Positions 7,917 through 15,761 of a stretch of DNA of 33,430 bases are shown here, piece after piece; position 1 is the stretch's first letter; each line of letters starts with the position of its first letter. Both the position numbers and the translations under genes were made by a program. Below the pieces are notes generated by a model. That model worked only from the letters and a program-made list of their open reading frames with translations. It searched no databases and was not told the DNA's origin. The DNA comes from Polaromonas sp. (lineage in GTDB: Bacteria; Pseudomonadota; Gammaproteobacteria; Burkholderiales; Burkholderiaceae_C). Where the stretch lies: the NCBI GenBank assembly GCA_028292045.1, contig JAQGMZ010000134.1:1-33430 (forward strand). The letters run 5' to 3'.

Positions 7917-9047
7917 ATGTTGATGACGCCTTGCGCCCGCCTTTTCCTGGTCTTGCCGCTGCTGGCCGCCGCCCTTGCCCTGGGCAACGGCGCATCGGCG
8001 CAGCCCCTGCCGCCCCGCGTCCAGCCCGACGGCCCGCCCTGGGACAGCGGCGCGGGTTTCGACTTTGACCTGGGCAAGAAAAATTTGAAGAAAACCCGCC
8101 AATCGGTCAGCGGCATGGCGTGCAACCTCGACGCCCGCCAGCGGCGCATCTGCCTGATTGCTTTTGACGAAGGCGCCCAGGCGCGCTATGCCTACATCGG
8201 CGACAAGACCCTGGCAGCCGATGCTGAAGCCGTCGTTTTGCGAAATACCGAAGAAGAACTCGATGCCGAAGGCGCGGCGACGGACGGCCAGTATTTCTAC
8301 ATCGCCGGCTCGCATTCCGCCAAGCGCAACGACTGCGCCAGCAACCCCGGCAGCCGCCATGTGCTTCGCTTCAGGGTGGACCCGGCCACGGGCCGCGCCG
8401 CCCGGTCCGCGGACGGCAGCGGCACGTTGGCGGGCTATGGCGACACCGGCAGGCTGTGGGCCCTCATGCAGGCGCAGCCCGGCCTGGCCGCCTATGTTGG
8501 CGAGCGCAAATGTCTGGGCGCCGGGCCGCCCGGCAAAGCGCCCCAGCTGGCCGGCCGGCAGGGCGTGAACATCGAAGGGCTGGCGGTGCAGGGCGGGCGG
8601 CTGTATTTTGGCTTTCGCGGCCCGTCCTTGAACGGTGTGGCGCAGGTGCTGGCCGTCGATGCCGATGCGCTGTTCGACGCCCAGGCCACGCGCGGCCCGC
8701 AGGCGACGCTGGCCCGCCTGGCGTTGGGCCCGAACCGGGGAATCCGCGACATGGTCGCGGCCAAGAGCGGTTTTTTGCTGCTGGCCGGTCCCGACGACAG
8801 CCCCGCCAGCCAGGGCGCGGGCTGGGTGGTGGCCTGGTGGGACGGCCAGAGCGCCGAAGGCCGCGTGGTGCAGCCCAAGGTCTTGGCCGCACTGGACCTG
8901 GGCGGCGCCAAGCTTCGCAAATGCGACCAGGAAATCAAGCCCGAGGCCATGACGGTGCTGGAGGAAACCCCGGCCGCCTACAGGCTGCTGGTGCTGTCGG
9001 ACGGCCTGTGCGACGGCGGGCCGCTGGCCTTTACGGTGGCGCGCTGA
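7917..9047 (+). CDS. secreted DUF3616-family protein of unknown function
   Basis: A 376-residue protein with a cleavable Sec signal peptide: hydrophobic core LFLVLPLLAAALALG and an Ala-X-Ala type cleavage after GASA (about residue 28). The mature part shows the DUF3616 pattern of repeated strand motifs: SGMACN, EELDAEGAATDGQYFYIAGSHS, VNIEGLAVQGGRLYFGFRGP and GIRDMV. These suggest a beta-propeller-like periplasmic protein. Several Cys residues (for example CNL...RRICLI and KCDQEIKPE...DGLCDGG) could form disulfides. No catalytic residues are recognised. Two starts six bases apart (7917, 7923) are possible and neither has a clear ribosome-binding site. It lies 59 bp after galK, but nothing ties it functionally to galactose. 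Confidence 0.85.
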   Translation: MLMTPCARLFLVLPLLAAALALGNGASAQPLPPRVQPDGPPWDSGAGFDFDLGKKNLKKTRQSVSGMACNLDARQRRICLIAFDEGAQARYAYIGDKTLAADAEAVVLRNTEEELDAEGAATDGQYFYIAGSHSAKRNDCASNPGSRHVLRFRVDPATGRAARSADGSGTLAGYGDTGRLWALMQAQPGLAAYVGERKCLGAGPPGKAPQLAGRQGVNIEGLAVQGGRLYFGFRGPSLNGVAQVLAVDADALFDAQATRGPQATLARLALGPNRGIRDMVAAKSGFLLLAGPDDSPASQGAGWVVAWWDGQSAEGRVVQPKVLAALDLGGAKLRKCDQEIKPEAMTVLEETPAAYRLLVLSDGLCDGGPLAFTVAR

Positions 9048-9116
9048 ACGAGCTGGCCGTTACAGAGCTTGATGGCTCTTGAAATCATGGCTGTCCATGC
9101 ATGTGAATAGTGCGTG

Positions 9117-9140
9117 AAAAGCATATTTTGATGCTGTTTT
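9117..9140. terminator. possible bidirectional terminator between convergent genes
   Basis: AAAAGCAT (9117-9124) and ATGCTGTTTT (9131-9140) pair around ATTTTG with one bulged G. The arms end in A and T runs on opposite sides, as in simple bidirectional terminators. It lies 70 bases after the DUF3616 stop and 81 bases past the stop of the small minus-strand gene. The stem is short, so confidence is low. Confidence 0.35.
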
Positions 9141-9220
9141 CAACGCCCAGCGAGCCCGCATTATTTTGACTCCTTGCCCCAATGGGGGAGGGAATCCAAC
9201 GGATGCAGCGCCTTGACGCT

Positions 9221-9481
9221 TCAAGCCAGCAACGCGGCGCTGACCATGGTGTCATCGAGCGTGGCAAACGCCATGTTGTGCCGCCCGGTGAGCGGGCCGC
9301 CGCCTGGCACCACCCGGCCGTCCGCGTCCTGGCCCAGCGCCTTGAACTTCCACACCGCGCCTATCAGCTTGAGGTTGCCCACGCAGTGGCCCTGGCTGTC
9401 GAGCACGCGAACTACCTGGTCGTTGATGCGGTGCAAGGTCAGCGGGGTCAAGGCGGTGGGTCTTGTGAAAGTGTTGTTCAT
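9221..9481 (-). CDS. small conserved-looking hypothetical protein (86 aa)
   Basis: I do not recognise a named family. Read from ATG 9481, the frame gives an 86-residue polar protein with a coherent core: VRVLDSQGHCVGNLKLIG, then AVWKFKALG, then GRVVPGGGPLTGRHN, and a C-terminal DDTMVSAALL helix. The pattern looks like a small beta-sheet domain (strand-turn-strand with a Gly-rich loop) and resembles short hypothetical proteins I associate with Burkholderiales. The frame stays open further upstream, but that part runs through the palindromic repeat at about 9510-9660 and translates into low-complexity sequence, so I exclude it. There is no Shine-Dalgarno sequence before ATG 9481 (the minus strand reads CTCCTCCC there), which weakens the start call. 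No membrane segment or signal peptide is seen. Confidence 0.5.
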   Translation of the reverse strand: MNNTFTRPTALTPLTLHRINDQVVRVLDSQGHCVGNLKLIGAVWKFKALGQDADGRVVPGGGPLTGRHNMAFATLDDTMVSAALLA

Positions 9482-9509
9482 GGGCTGGGAGGAGAGTTTA
9501 AAGCCGGTC

Positions 9510-9660
9510 TGGTATTGGTTTTTGCTTTGCGCCTTCGGTTTGGCGGGTGCTGTTTTTTGTGTGCGGGTGGAGCGCCTCCCCGGCTGGGCAGGCGCTCCAA
9601 ACTTAAGCCAAAGCAGAACAACCCAAGCCGAAGGCAGCAAACAAAATCCAAACACCAAAA
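9510..9660. repeat. imperfect ~150-bp palindrome centred at 9583.5 (possible MITE-like or REP-like element)
   Basis: This 306-base non-coding gap (9482-9787) is dominated by one large dyad. The inner stem is perfect: GGAGCGCCT (9569-9577) with AGGCGCTCC (9590-9598), loop of 12. Further out, GCCTTCGG (9531-9538) is mirrored by CCGAAGGC (9628-9635) about the same centre. Stretches outside and between these also pair imperfectly (left TTTTTGCTTTGC, right GCAGCAAACAAAA). Two separate perfect arms sharing one centre make a chance origin unlikely. The element is AT-richer than its surroundings. I see no target-site duplication that I can define with certainty. Confidence 0.65.
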
Positions 9661-9787
9661 CCCCGCAGCAAAAGCGTAATCCGCCAATCAGCATCAACAG
9701 GCTGCAGCCGTTCCACGCACGCGCCCGTGAAAATACAGGCCAGTTAACCTTGCGAGTCTTGATAAATCCTTTTTGAAAGGTCGAAAG

Positions 9788-11062
9788 ATGCTGGACCTAC
9801 TCGTCAACAACGCCGCGCTGCCCGATGGCCGCACCGGCATGTCGGTGGCCGTGCGGGCCGGCCTCATCGTCGAGGTCGCGCCCGGCCTGGATGCCCTGGC
9901 GCACGAAGTCATCGATGCGCAGGGCTTTTTGCTGAGCCCGCCGTTTGTCGACGCGCATTTCCACATGGACGCCTGTTTGAGCTACGGCCTGCCGCGCGTC
10001 AACGCCAGCGGCACGCTGCTCGAAGGCATTGCCGTGTGGGGCGAACTCAAACCCCTGCTGAAGGCCGACGCCCTCATCGAACGCGCCCTGGCCTATTGCG
10101 ACTGGGCCGTCGCCAAGGGCCTGCTGGCCATCCGCAGCCATGTGGACACCAGCGACCCCAGCCTGCTGCCGGTCGAGGCAATGCTTGAAGTCAGGCGCCG
10201 CGTTGCGCCTTACCTCGACCTGCAGCTGGTCGCCTTTCCGCAGGACGGCGTGCTGCGCGCCAAGGGCGGCCTGGACAACCTGAAACGCGCACTCGATCTG
10301 GGCGTGGACGTGGTCGGCGGCATTCCGCATTTCGAGCGCACCATGGCCGACGGCGCGGCCAGCGTGCGGCTGCTGTGCGAACTGGCGGCCGGGCGCGGCC
10401 TGCTGGTGGACATGCACTGCGACGAATCCGACGACCCGCTGTCGCGCCACATCGAAACCCTGGCCTTCGAGGCCCAGCGGCTTGGCCTGCAGGGCCGCGT
10501 CAACGGCTCGCACTGCACGTCGATGCACAGCATGGACAACTACTACGTGAGCAAGCTGCTGCCCCTGATCGCCGAGAGCGGCGTCAGCGTCATCGCCAAC
10601 CCGCTCATCAACATCACCTTGCAGGGCCGCCACGACAGCTACCCCAAGCGGCGCGGCATGACCCGCGTGCCCGAGCTGCTGGCCGCCGGCGTCAACGTCG
10701 CCTTCGGCCACGACTGCGTGATGGACCCGTGGTACGGCCTGGGCTCGGGCGACATGCTCGACGTCGCGCACATGGGCCTGCACGTGGCGCAGATGACCAG
10801 CCAGCCAGGCATGCGCGCCTGCTTCGACGCGGTGACGGTGAATGCGGCAAAGGTGATGCACCTGCAAGGCTACGGCCTGGCGGCGGGCGGCGACGCGAGC
10901 TTTGTGCTGCTGCAGGCGCGGGATGCGGTCGAGGCGATCCGGTTAAGGGCGAACCGGCTGAAGGTCTGGCGCAAGGGCGTGCTGGTGGCGGAGACGCCGG
11001 AGGTGGTGGCGAAGTTGCTGCTGCCGGAGCGGACTTCGGCCACCGGCTTCATGCTTTCCTGA
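9788..11062 (+). CDS. codA: cytosine deaminase-like amidohydrolase (CodA family)
   Basis: A 424-residue amidohydrolase close to E. coli CodA along its whole length. Metal and catalytic residues map as H57 and H59 (VDAHFHMD), H210 and E213 (VDMHCDES), H242 (GSHCTSMHS) and D309 (FGHDCVMDPWYGLG). The cytosine-recognising Gln of CodA is kept (FPQDG, Q152). The reaction would be hydrolytic deamination of cytosine to uracil for pyrimidine salvage. One specificity position differs: the residue after the catalytic Asp, D314 in E. coli, is Cys310 here, so a modified pyrimidine or a related ring is possible. I chose ATG 9788, seven bases after GAAAGG; a TTG at 9773 is an in-frame alternative. No permease gene (codB) is adjacent. 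Confidence 0.85.
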   Translation: MLDLLVNNAALPDGRTGMSVAVRAGLIVEVAPGLDALAHEVIDAQGFLLSPPFVDAHFHMDACLSYGLPRVNASGTLLEGIAVWGELKPLLKADALIERALAYCDWAVAKGLLAIRSHVDTSDPSLLPVEAMLEVRRRVAPYLDLQLVAFPQDGVLRAKGGLDNLKRALDLGVDVVGGIPHFERTMADGAASVRLLCELAAGRGLLVDMHCDESDDPLSRHIETLAFEAQRLGLQGRVNGSHCTSMHSMDNYYVSKLLPLIAESGVSVIANPLINITLQGRHDSYPKRRGMTRVPELLAAGVNVAFGHDCVMDPWYGLGSGDMLDVAHMGLHVAQMTSQPGMRACFDAVTVNAAKVMHLQGYGLAAGGDASFVLLQARDAVEAIRLRANRLKVWRKGVLVAETPEVVAKLLLPERTSATGFMLS

Positions 11063-11093
11063 TGATTCCAGCTGCATGTTCCAAGTCAGTTCA

Positions 11094-11112
11094 AGGGCCA
11101 CAGGTTGGCCCT
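11094..11112. terminator. hairpin between convergent genes, weak terminator candidate
   Basis: AGGGCCA (11094-11100) pairs perfectly with TGGCCCT (11106-11112) across a 5-base loop. It lies in the 78-base gap between the convergent codA-like and acyl-CoA synthetase genes, where a shared terminator would be expected. There is no T-tract on either strand, so the call rests on position and symmetry only. Confidence 0.35.
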
Positions 11113-11140
11113 GCCTGGATGATCAGCAACCGTACCTTCA

Positions 11141-12793
11141 TCATCCCGCCAACTGTGTGATTGCACCGCGGCTGCCGGCCAGCTCACGCAACCGGAACTT
11201 CTGAATCTTGCCCGTCGCAGTTTTCGGGAGTTCTGAAAACACCACGCGACGCGGGCACTTGAAGTGCGCCAGCCGTTCGCGGCAGAACGCAATCACCTCG
11301 GCTTCGGTGAGCACCGGCGCATCCGCTTTCAGCTCGACGAAGGCACAGGGCACCTCTCCCCATTTCTCGTCAGGCTGCGCAACGACCGCGGCATTGAGCA
11401 CGCCGGCAATGCGGTACAGCACCTCCTCCACTTCGACCGACGATATGTTCTCCCCGCCGGAAATGATGATGTCCTTGGAGCGGTCTGTGATCTGCATGTA
11501 GCCGTCCGGGTGCACAACGGCCACGTCGCCCGTGTGGAACCAGCCGCCCGCAAAAGCCTTGTCGGTGCCGCTCGGGTTTTTCAGGTAACCCATCATCACC
11601 GTGTTGCCGCGCACCAGGATTTCGCCCGTCGAGGTGCCGTCATTCGGCACCGCCTCGAGCGTCTCCGGGTCGGCCACCTGCAGCCGCTCCAAGGCGGCAG
11701 CGCGCACGCCCTGGCGCGCCTTCAGGCGCCCTTGCTGGTCAGCGGGCAGTTCGTCCCAGTCGCTTTGCCAGGCGCAACTGACCGGCGTGCCGGAAATTTC
11801 GGTGATGCCAAAGACATGGTCCACCTCAAACCCCATCGCACTGACCGCCTCCAGCACCGCCGCGGGCGGAGGGGAGCCGGCCGTCAAGACACGCACGCGG
11901 CGCGGCAGCTTTGGGCGCTGCGCCTCGGGTGTACCGGCAATGCCCGCCATCACGATGGGCGCGGCGCAAAAGTGGTCAACGCCGTATTGCGAGATCGCGC
12001 TGAACACATGGGCCGGCGTGACCTTGCGCAAACACACATGCGTGCCTGCCGCTGCCGTGATGGCCCAGGTGAAACACCAGCCATTGGCATGGAACATCGG
12101 CAGCGTCCACAGATAAACGGGCGCTCGCGGCAGCGCCCAGTCGGTCATCTGCAAGAGACTCATGATGTAGGTCCCCCGGTGGCTGGGCACCACGCCCTTC
12201 GGGTCGCCAGTCGTGCCTGAGGTGTAGTTCAGCGCGATCGGTGTCCACTCGTCAGTCGGCCATCGACCGGGGAACGCCGGATCGCCGCTGGCCAAAAACG
12301 ATTCGTAATCGGTCCTGCCGATGGCCGCACCGGCGGGCGCCTCAAGGTCGTTGATGTCGATCACATGGGGTGGATGGGGAACATCCCGCAACGCCTTGGC
12401 GACCAGCGGGGCGAATTCACGGTCGACCAGCAGCAGCTTGCACTCGCCGTGGCGCAAGATAAAAGCAATGGCCTCGGCGTCAAGGCGGCAATTGATGGCA
12501 TTGAGCACGGCGCCCGACAAAGGCACGCCGAAATGCGCCTCCAGCATGGCGGGGGTGTTGGGCGCGATGATCGACACCGTGTCGCCGGTTTCTATGCCGA
12601 GCTGAACAAGCGCGGACGCAAGGCGATGGCAACGCTCGCGTGTTTCAGCCCAGGTTTGCCGAAAATCGCCATGGATGATGGCTGTCCGCTCCGGGTAAAC
12701 GTCAGCCGTGCGGCCCAGGAAGTTCAGGGGCGTCAGGGGGACATGGTTGGCCGCCGTCTTGTCGAGGCCTTCCGCGTAGGCTTTTGCACTCAT
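11141..12793 (-). CDS. AMP-forming acyl-CoA synthetase
   Basis: A 550-residue adenylate-forming ligase that activates a carboxylic acid to its CoA thioester through an acyl-adenylate. The phosphate-binding loop YTSGTTGDPKGVV is at residues 190-202, the acyl-adenylate motif appears as FGITEISG, the hinge region as GGWFHTGDVAVVHPDGYMQI, and the C-terminal catalytic Lys lies in LPKTATGKIQK. It belongs to the medium/long-chain or DmdB-like branch; the substrate cannot be read from sequence. ATG 12793 has AAGGAG eight bases upstream. Its first codon overlaps the stop codon of the nitroreductase gene (ATGA), so the two are co-translated. With the divergent MaoC-type hydratase it suggests CoA-dependent acid catabolism. 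Confidence 0.93.
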   Translation of the reverse strand: MSAKAYAEGLDKTAANHVPLTPLNFLGRTADVYPERTAIIHGDFRQTWAETRERCHRLASALVQLGIETGDTVSIIAPNTPAMLEAHFGVPLSGAVLNAINCRLDAEAIAFILRHGECKLLLVDREFAPLVAKALRDVPHPPHVIDINDLEAPAGAAIGRTDYESFLASGDPAFPGRWPTDEWTPIALNYTSGTTGDPKGVVPSHRGTYIMSLLQMTDWALPRAPVYLWTLPMFHANGWCFTWAITAAAGTHVCLRKVTPAHVFSAISQYGVDHFCAAPIVMAGIAGTPEAQRPKLPRRVRVLTAGSPPPAAVLEAVSAMGFEVDHVFGITEISGTPVSCAWQSDWDELPADQQGRLKARQGVRAAALERLQVADPETLEAVPNDGTSTGEILVRGNTVMMGYLKNPSGTDKAFAGGWFHTGDVAVVHPDGYMQITDRSKDIIISGGENISSVEVEEVLYRIAGVLNAAVVAQPDEKWGEVPCAFVELKADAPVLTEAEVIAFCRERLAHFKCPRRVVFSELPKTATGKIQKFRLRELAGSRGAITQLAG

Positions 12794-13539
12794 TGCTTTG
12801 TCTCCTTAATGGCAGTGTTGTGAAAGGTCGTGAAACTGCCCACCGGCTCGCGGTCGGTAATGAGCGAGTTCTCGATGCGGCTGGGGTCCACATAGCCCAG
12901 GCTCATGCCGCAGACCAGCATTTGCTGGTCGGCAATACCCAATTGCTCGGCAATGACGCGGTGAAATGGGGTGAACGCCGCCTGGGGGCAGGTGTCAAGC
13001 CCCCTCGCCCGCGCAGCGACCATGATGCTTTGCAGGAACATGCCGTAGTCGATCAAGCTGCCCCGACCCATGCTCCGGTCAATGGTGAACATGAGCCCAA
13101 CCGGAGCGCCAAAGAAGCGGTAATTGCGTCCGTGCTGCTCATGCATGCGCGCCTTGTCGCTTTTCTGAATGCCCAGCAATCCATACAGATCCCAGCCGAC
13201 TTTGCGCCTGCGGTTGATGTACGGAGAAATCCACGCTTGCGGGTAGTAGTCGTACGGTTCGTCGAGCTCGGCCATCAACGATGGATCGTCATGGATGCGC
13301 AGGATCGCATCGCTCAACCTTTCCTTGACAGCACCCATGAGGACATGCACATGCCATGGCTGTGTATTGACCCCAGAGGCGCAATGCCGCGCCACGTCCA
13401 GGATCGCCTCCACGGCCGGGCGTGGCACGGGCGTGGGCAAAAACGCGCGCGCGGAGCGGCGCGTGACAAGCGCCCAATCGACAGTGCTTCGCAGCATGTC
13501 GGACGGGATGCTGGGCGGTGCGGCAAATCGAAGGCTCAT
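12790..13539 (-). CDS. nitroreductase family FMN oxidoreductase
   Basis: A 249-residue flavoprotein of the nitroreductase superfamily. The N-terminal FMN phosphate-binding signature TRRSARAF (about 26-33) and the SGVNTQPWHVHV segment (about 55-66) are plain, and the C-terminal part LVCGMSLGYVDP, followed by the DREPV loop, completes the fold. Members reduce nitro groups, quinones or enoates using NAD(P)H; the real substrate is unknown. The gene is first in a leftward pair and its stop overlaps the start of the acyl-CoA synthetase. ATG 13539 begins the homologous region; upstream there is only a weak purine-rich stretch. Transcription would start in the 220-base divergent gap that holds the dyad at 13655-13676. 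Confidence 0.9.
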   Translation of the reverse strand: MSLRFAAPPSIPSDMLRSTVDWALVTRRSARAFLPTPVPRPAVEAILDVARHCASGVNTQPWHVHVLMGAVKERLSDAILRIHDDPSLMAELDEPYDYYPQAWISPYINRRRKVGWDLYGLLGIQKSDKARMHEQHGRNYRFFGAPVGLMFTIDRSMGRGSLIDYGMFLQSIMVAARARGLDTCPQAAFTPFHRVIAEQLGIADQQMLVCGMSLGYVDPSRIENSLITDREPVGSFTTFHNTAIKETKQ

Positions 13540-13654
13540 GGTTCGTTTTTCAAAGAAAATTCAGTCAGTGCGGTGCGCAAGTCCCTGCCAAAATGGCATG
13601 GAAACCCTGCCTGGGGCCAGTCGAATGAAAATTGTCTGGGAAGTGGGCCGCAAT

Positions 13655-13676
13655 GAATGTTCTTCAAATGACATTC
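13655..13676. promoter_or_regulatory. 22-bp dyad in divergent intergenic region, candidate Crp/Fnr operator
   Basis: GAATGT (13655-13660) and ACATTC (13671-13676) form a perfect inverted repeat with a 10-base spacer, overall 22 bp, the footprint size expected for a Crp/Fnr dimer. It sits 84 bases before the regulator start and 116 bases before the nitroreductase start, so it could serve both promoters. The half-site differs from classical Crp (TGTGA) and Fnr (TTGAT), fitting a regulator with its own specificity. No convincing -10/-35 pair could be assigned. Confidence 0.45.
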
Positions 13677-13759
13677 GCGGAAAAAATCAACCATGACATG
13701 CTGCTCTGGCCAGCGTTGCTCGTCATGGGTCGGCAAACGTGTTGCAAAGGGATGAGGAA

Positions 13760-14470
13760 ATGAATGTTCGCCAGGCCACACTCTGCAATCCATTGCTCGA
13801 ATTCCTCGCATCTTCTCCATGGCGCGAAGGGCTGACCGACGAGCAGTTTGACCGTGTCTGTGCCGATGCCGTGACCCGCACGTTCGTGGCTGGCGCGACG
13901 ATATGCCTTCGCGAATCACCCTCCGAGCACTGGCTGGCGGTGGTCGATGGCCTGGTCAAGGTTGACACGGTGGCGGCCGATGGACGGGCGACGACCTTTG
14001 CCGGCGTTCCAGGTGGCGCATGGTTTGGCGAAGGCGCCGTGCTCAAAGGCGAACCGCGCCCCTATGCCGTCGTCGCCATTCGTGACAGCACCATAGCTTT
14101 TGTGCCACGGGCAACATTTCTCTGGCTGGTCGACAACAGCCATGCCTTCAGTCGCTGGCTGATCGACCAGCTCAATGCCCGTCTGGCCTACTACGTCGCG
14201 CTGGTCGAGGGCCTGCGCCTGGGCGATGTGAACACACGGGTGGCGTACTGCCTGGCTGAGCTCTTCAACCCGCAGCTCTACCCGAACACGCAGTTGCGCA
14301 TCGAAATTTCCCAGGAAGAAATTGGCCGGCTGACGGGGATGGTGAGGCAGACGGCCTACCGCGCCCTGCACGAATTGGAAAAAGCGGGCCTGATCCGGGT
14401 CCAATACGGATCGATCGAGGTCCTGGATCTCGACGGCTTGAAAAAATACGCGCTTGGCGCGCCAACATAA
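13760..14470 (+). CDS. Crp/Fnr-family transcriptional regulator
   Basis: A 236-residue regulator with an N-terminal cyclic-nucleotide-binding-type beta-roll (about 25-130, including GLVKVDTVAADGRATTFAG and GAWFGEGAVL), a long dimerisation helix, and a C-terminal winged helix whose recognition region is SQEEIGRLTGMVRQTAYRAL (about 188-207). The Cys cluster of oxygen-sensing Fnr is absent, and the signature residues of cAMP binding are not evident, so the ligand is unknown. ATG 13760 is favoured because AAAGG (13746-13750) sits at the right distance; a GTG at 13739 would add seven residues. It is divergent from the nitroreductase/acyl-CoA synthetase pair and directly abuts the hydratase gene, so it probably controls this whole locus. 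Confidence 0.9.
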   Translation: MNVRQATLCNPLLEFLASSPWREGLTDEQFDRVCADAVTRTFVAGATICLRESPSEHWLAVVDGLVKVDTVAADGRATTFAGVPGGAWFGEGAVLKGEPRPYAVVAIRDSTIAFVPRATFLWLVDNSHAFSRWLIDQLNARLAYYVALVEGLRLGDVNTRVAYCLAELFNPQLYPNTQLRIEISQEEIGRLTGMVRQTAYRALHELEKAGLIRVQYGSIEVLDLDGLKKYALGAPT

Positions 14471-14908
14471 ATGACAAATCAAACTGCAACGGCTTGGGCC
14501 TATGTTGGCGAGAAATTTTCAAAACACCATGTCTTCAATGAGGACCAGGTTCGTGCCTTTGCCACTGAAGCGGGCGACACCAACCCGCTTCACCATGACG
14601 CCGCTGTTGCTGCACGCAGCCGATATGGAAGGCTGATCGTCAGTGGCACGCACACCTCGGCGCTGCTCCTGGGTCTCACCGCGGCCCACTTCTCGAAAAA
14701 CTTCTCCGTGGTGGGAATGTCATTTTCGGTTGAGTTTCGAAAAGCGGTCTTGGCAAGCGCCGCCGTGCGCATCGAGTGGGAAGTGGTTGCCACGTCCATG
14801 AAAGGCGATGCCGCGCAACAAGTGGAACTGCGTGGTGGCTTGTATGACGAAGGTGGCCAGTTGTGCGTCCAGGCCACCGGCTTGGTGAAAGTCAGCGCTG
14901 CGACCTGA
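14471..14908 (+). CDS. MaoC/R-hydratase-like enoyl-CoA hydratase
   Basis: A 145-residue single hot-dog-fold protein of the MaoC-like dehydratase family. The catalytic pair is clear in AGDTNPLHHD: Asp36 and His41, with the same five-residue spacing as in (R)-specific enoyl-CoA hydratases, followed by the typical SRYGRLIVSG turn. The expected reaction is reversible hydration of a trans-2-enoyl-CoA. The ATG comes immediately after the TAA of the Crp/Fnr gene with no spacer, so translation is probably by reinitiation or coupling. Functionally it fits with the acyl-CoA synthetase encoded divergently. The chain-length preference is unknown. Confidence 0.9.
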   Translation: MTNQTATAWAYVGEKFSKHHVFNEDQVRAFATEAGDTNPLHHDAAVAARSRYGRLIVSGTHTSALLLGLTAAHFSKNFSVVGMSFSVEFRKAVLASAAVRIEWEVVATSMKGDAAQQVELRGGLYDEGGQLCVQATGLVKVSAAT

Positions 14909-15281
14909 GTTGTGCCTGCGGCCTGTCGACCAGGTTCCTGACCCGTTGGTAGGGCCGCGCCGCTGACAGCCAAAAACAAAAGCCAATCACTTTTGCTGCT
15001 GCCAAGTTGTTGCATGAACTCATCCGTTGCCATAAAAAATTGGCGGCGACGGCAAAACCCAAACAGAAACAAGGCGGCGCTTGAAAATGCGATCAGCGCA
15101 GCAGCCCTGCGAAACCTAGGGTTGTGCAAACACATGGCTGAAATTCCGCATTGGCAGAGGCATCGCCTCAACCCGACAAATCCTTGCGGCTTTTCACAGC
15201 GCACCGCCAGGCAACGTCCCGTTCCCAATTGAACTACATTGTGAAACCTCGGCCACCCTGGCCGCTGACCTGAAAGTCCCC
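14909..15281. other. 373-base intergenic region without a recognisable gene
   Basis: Short frames here do not look like protein. It should hold the promoter of the molybdenum hydroxylase operon, but no convincing -35/-10 pair was found. Two small dyads are visible: CCGTTGCC (15024-15031) with GGCGACGG (15045-15052, one mismatch) around an AT-rich centre, and GAGGC/GCCTC (15157-15169) with a 3-base loop. Either could be regulatory, but neither is strong. Confidence 0.4.
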
Positions 15282-15740
15282 ATGCCCTCTCTGAACATCA
15301 ATGGCAAAGCCATGACGGTCGATGCCGATTCGACCACACCCATCCTGTGGGTCCTGCGCGACACGCTGGGCATGACGGGCACCAAATTTGGCTGCGGCGC
15401 GGCCCTGTGCGGCGCCTGCACCGTGCATGTAGACGGCGTGGCGACGCGTTCCTGCGTCACGCCGATTTCCGTGGCGGCGGGCAAAAAGCTCACCACCATC
15501 GAAGGCGTTGCGGCCGACAAAGTGGGCCTGGCCGTGCAAAACGCCTGGGTTGCGCACGATGTGGCGCAGTGCGGCTACTGCCAGAGCGGGCAGGTCATGA
15601 GCGCGACGGCCTTGCTCAAGGGCAACAAAAAGCCCAGCGATGCCGACATTGACGCGGCCATGGCGGGCAACATCTGCCGCTGCGGCACCTATGCACGCGT
15701 GCGCAGCGCCATCCATGCCGCCGCCGCGACCCTGGCCTAA
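15282..15740 (+). CDS. (2Fe-2S) subunit of a molybdenum hydroxylase (isoquinoline 1-oxidoreductase alpha-like)
   Basis: A 152-residue electron-transfer subunit with both clusters of the xanthine-oxidase family. The plant-type ferredoxin cluster is bound by C38, C43, C46 and C58 ([15 protein letters not shown]). The second cluster is in the helical C-terminal domain, with C97, C100, C132 and C134 (QCGYCQSGQ and NICRCGTY). It passes electrons from the Mo site of the next gene product. It has no signal peptide, so it must be exported together with the Tat-bearing large subunit. The gene lies 21 bp before the large subunit on the same strand. Start ATG 15282 gives the standard family N-terminus; only a weak GAAAG precedes it. 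Confidence 0.95.
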   Translation: MPSLNINGKAMTVDADSTTPILWVLRDTLGMTGTKFGCGAALCGACTVHVDGVATRSCVTPISVAAGKKLTTIEGVAADKVGLAVQNAWVAHDVAQCGYCQSGQVMSATALLKGNKKPSDADIDAAMAGNICRCGTYARVRSAIHAAAATLA

Positions 15741-15761
15741 CCTACAAGCGAGCAACCCATC

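Noticed and set aside
9510-9700. N-terminal extension of the small minus-strand gene with a hydrophobic stretch resembling a signal or membrane segment
   Set aside because: The extension is the translation of the palindromic repeat; the hydrophobic run comes from its T-rich arm and is not evidence of a membrane protein.
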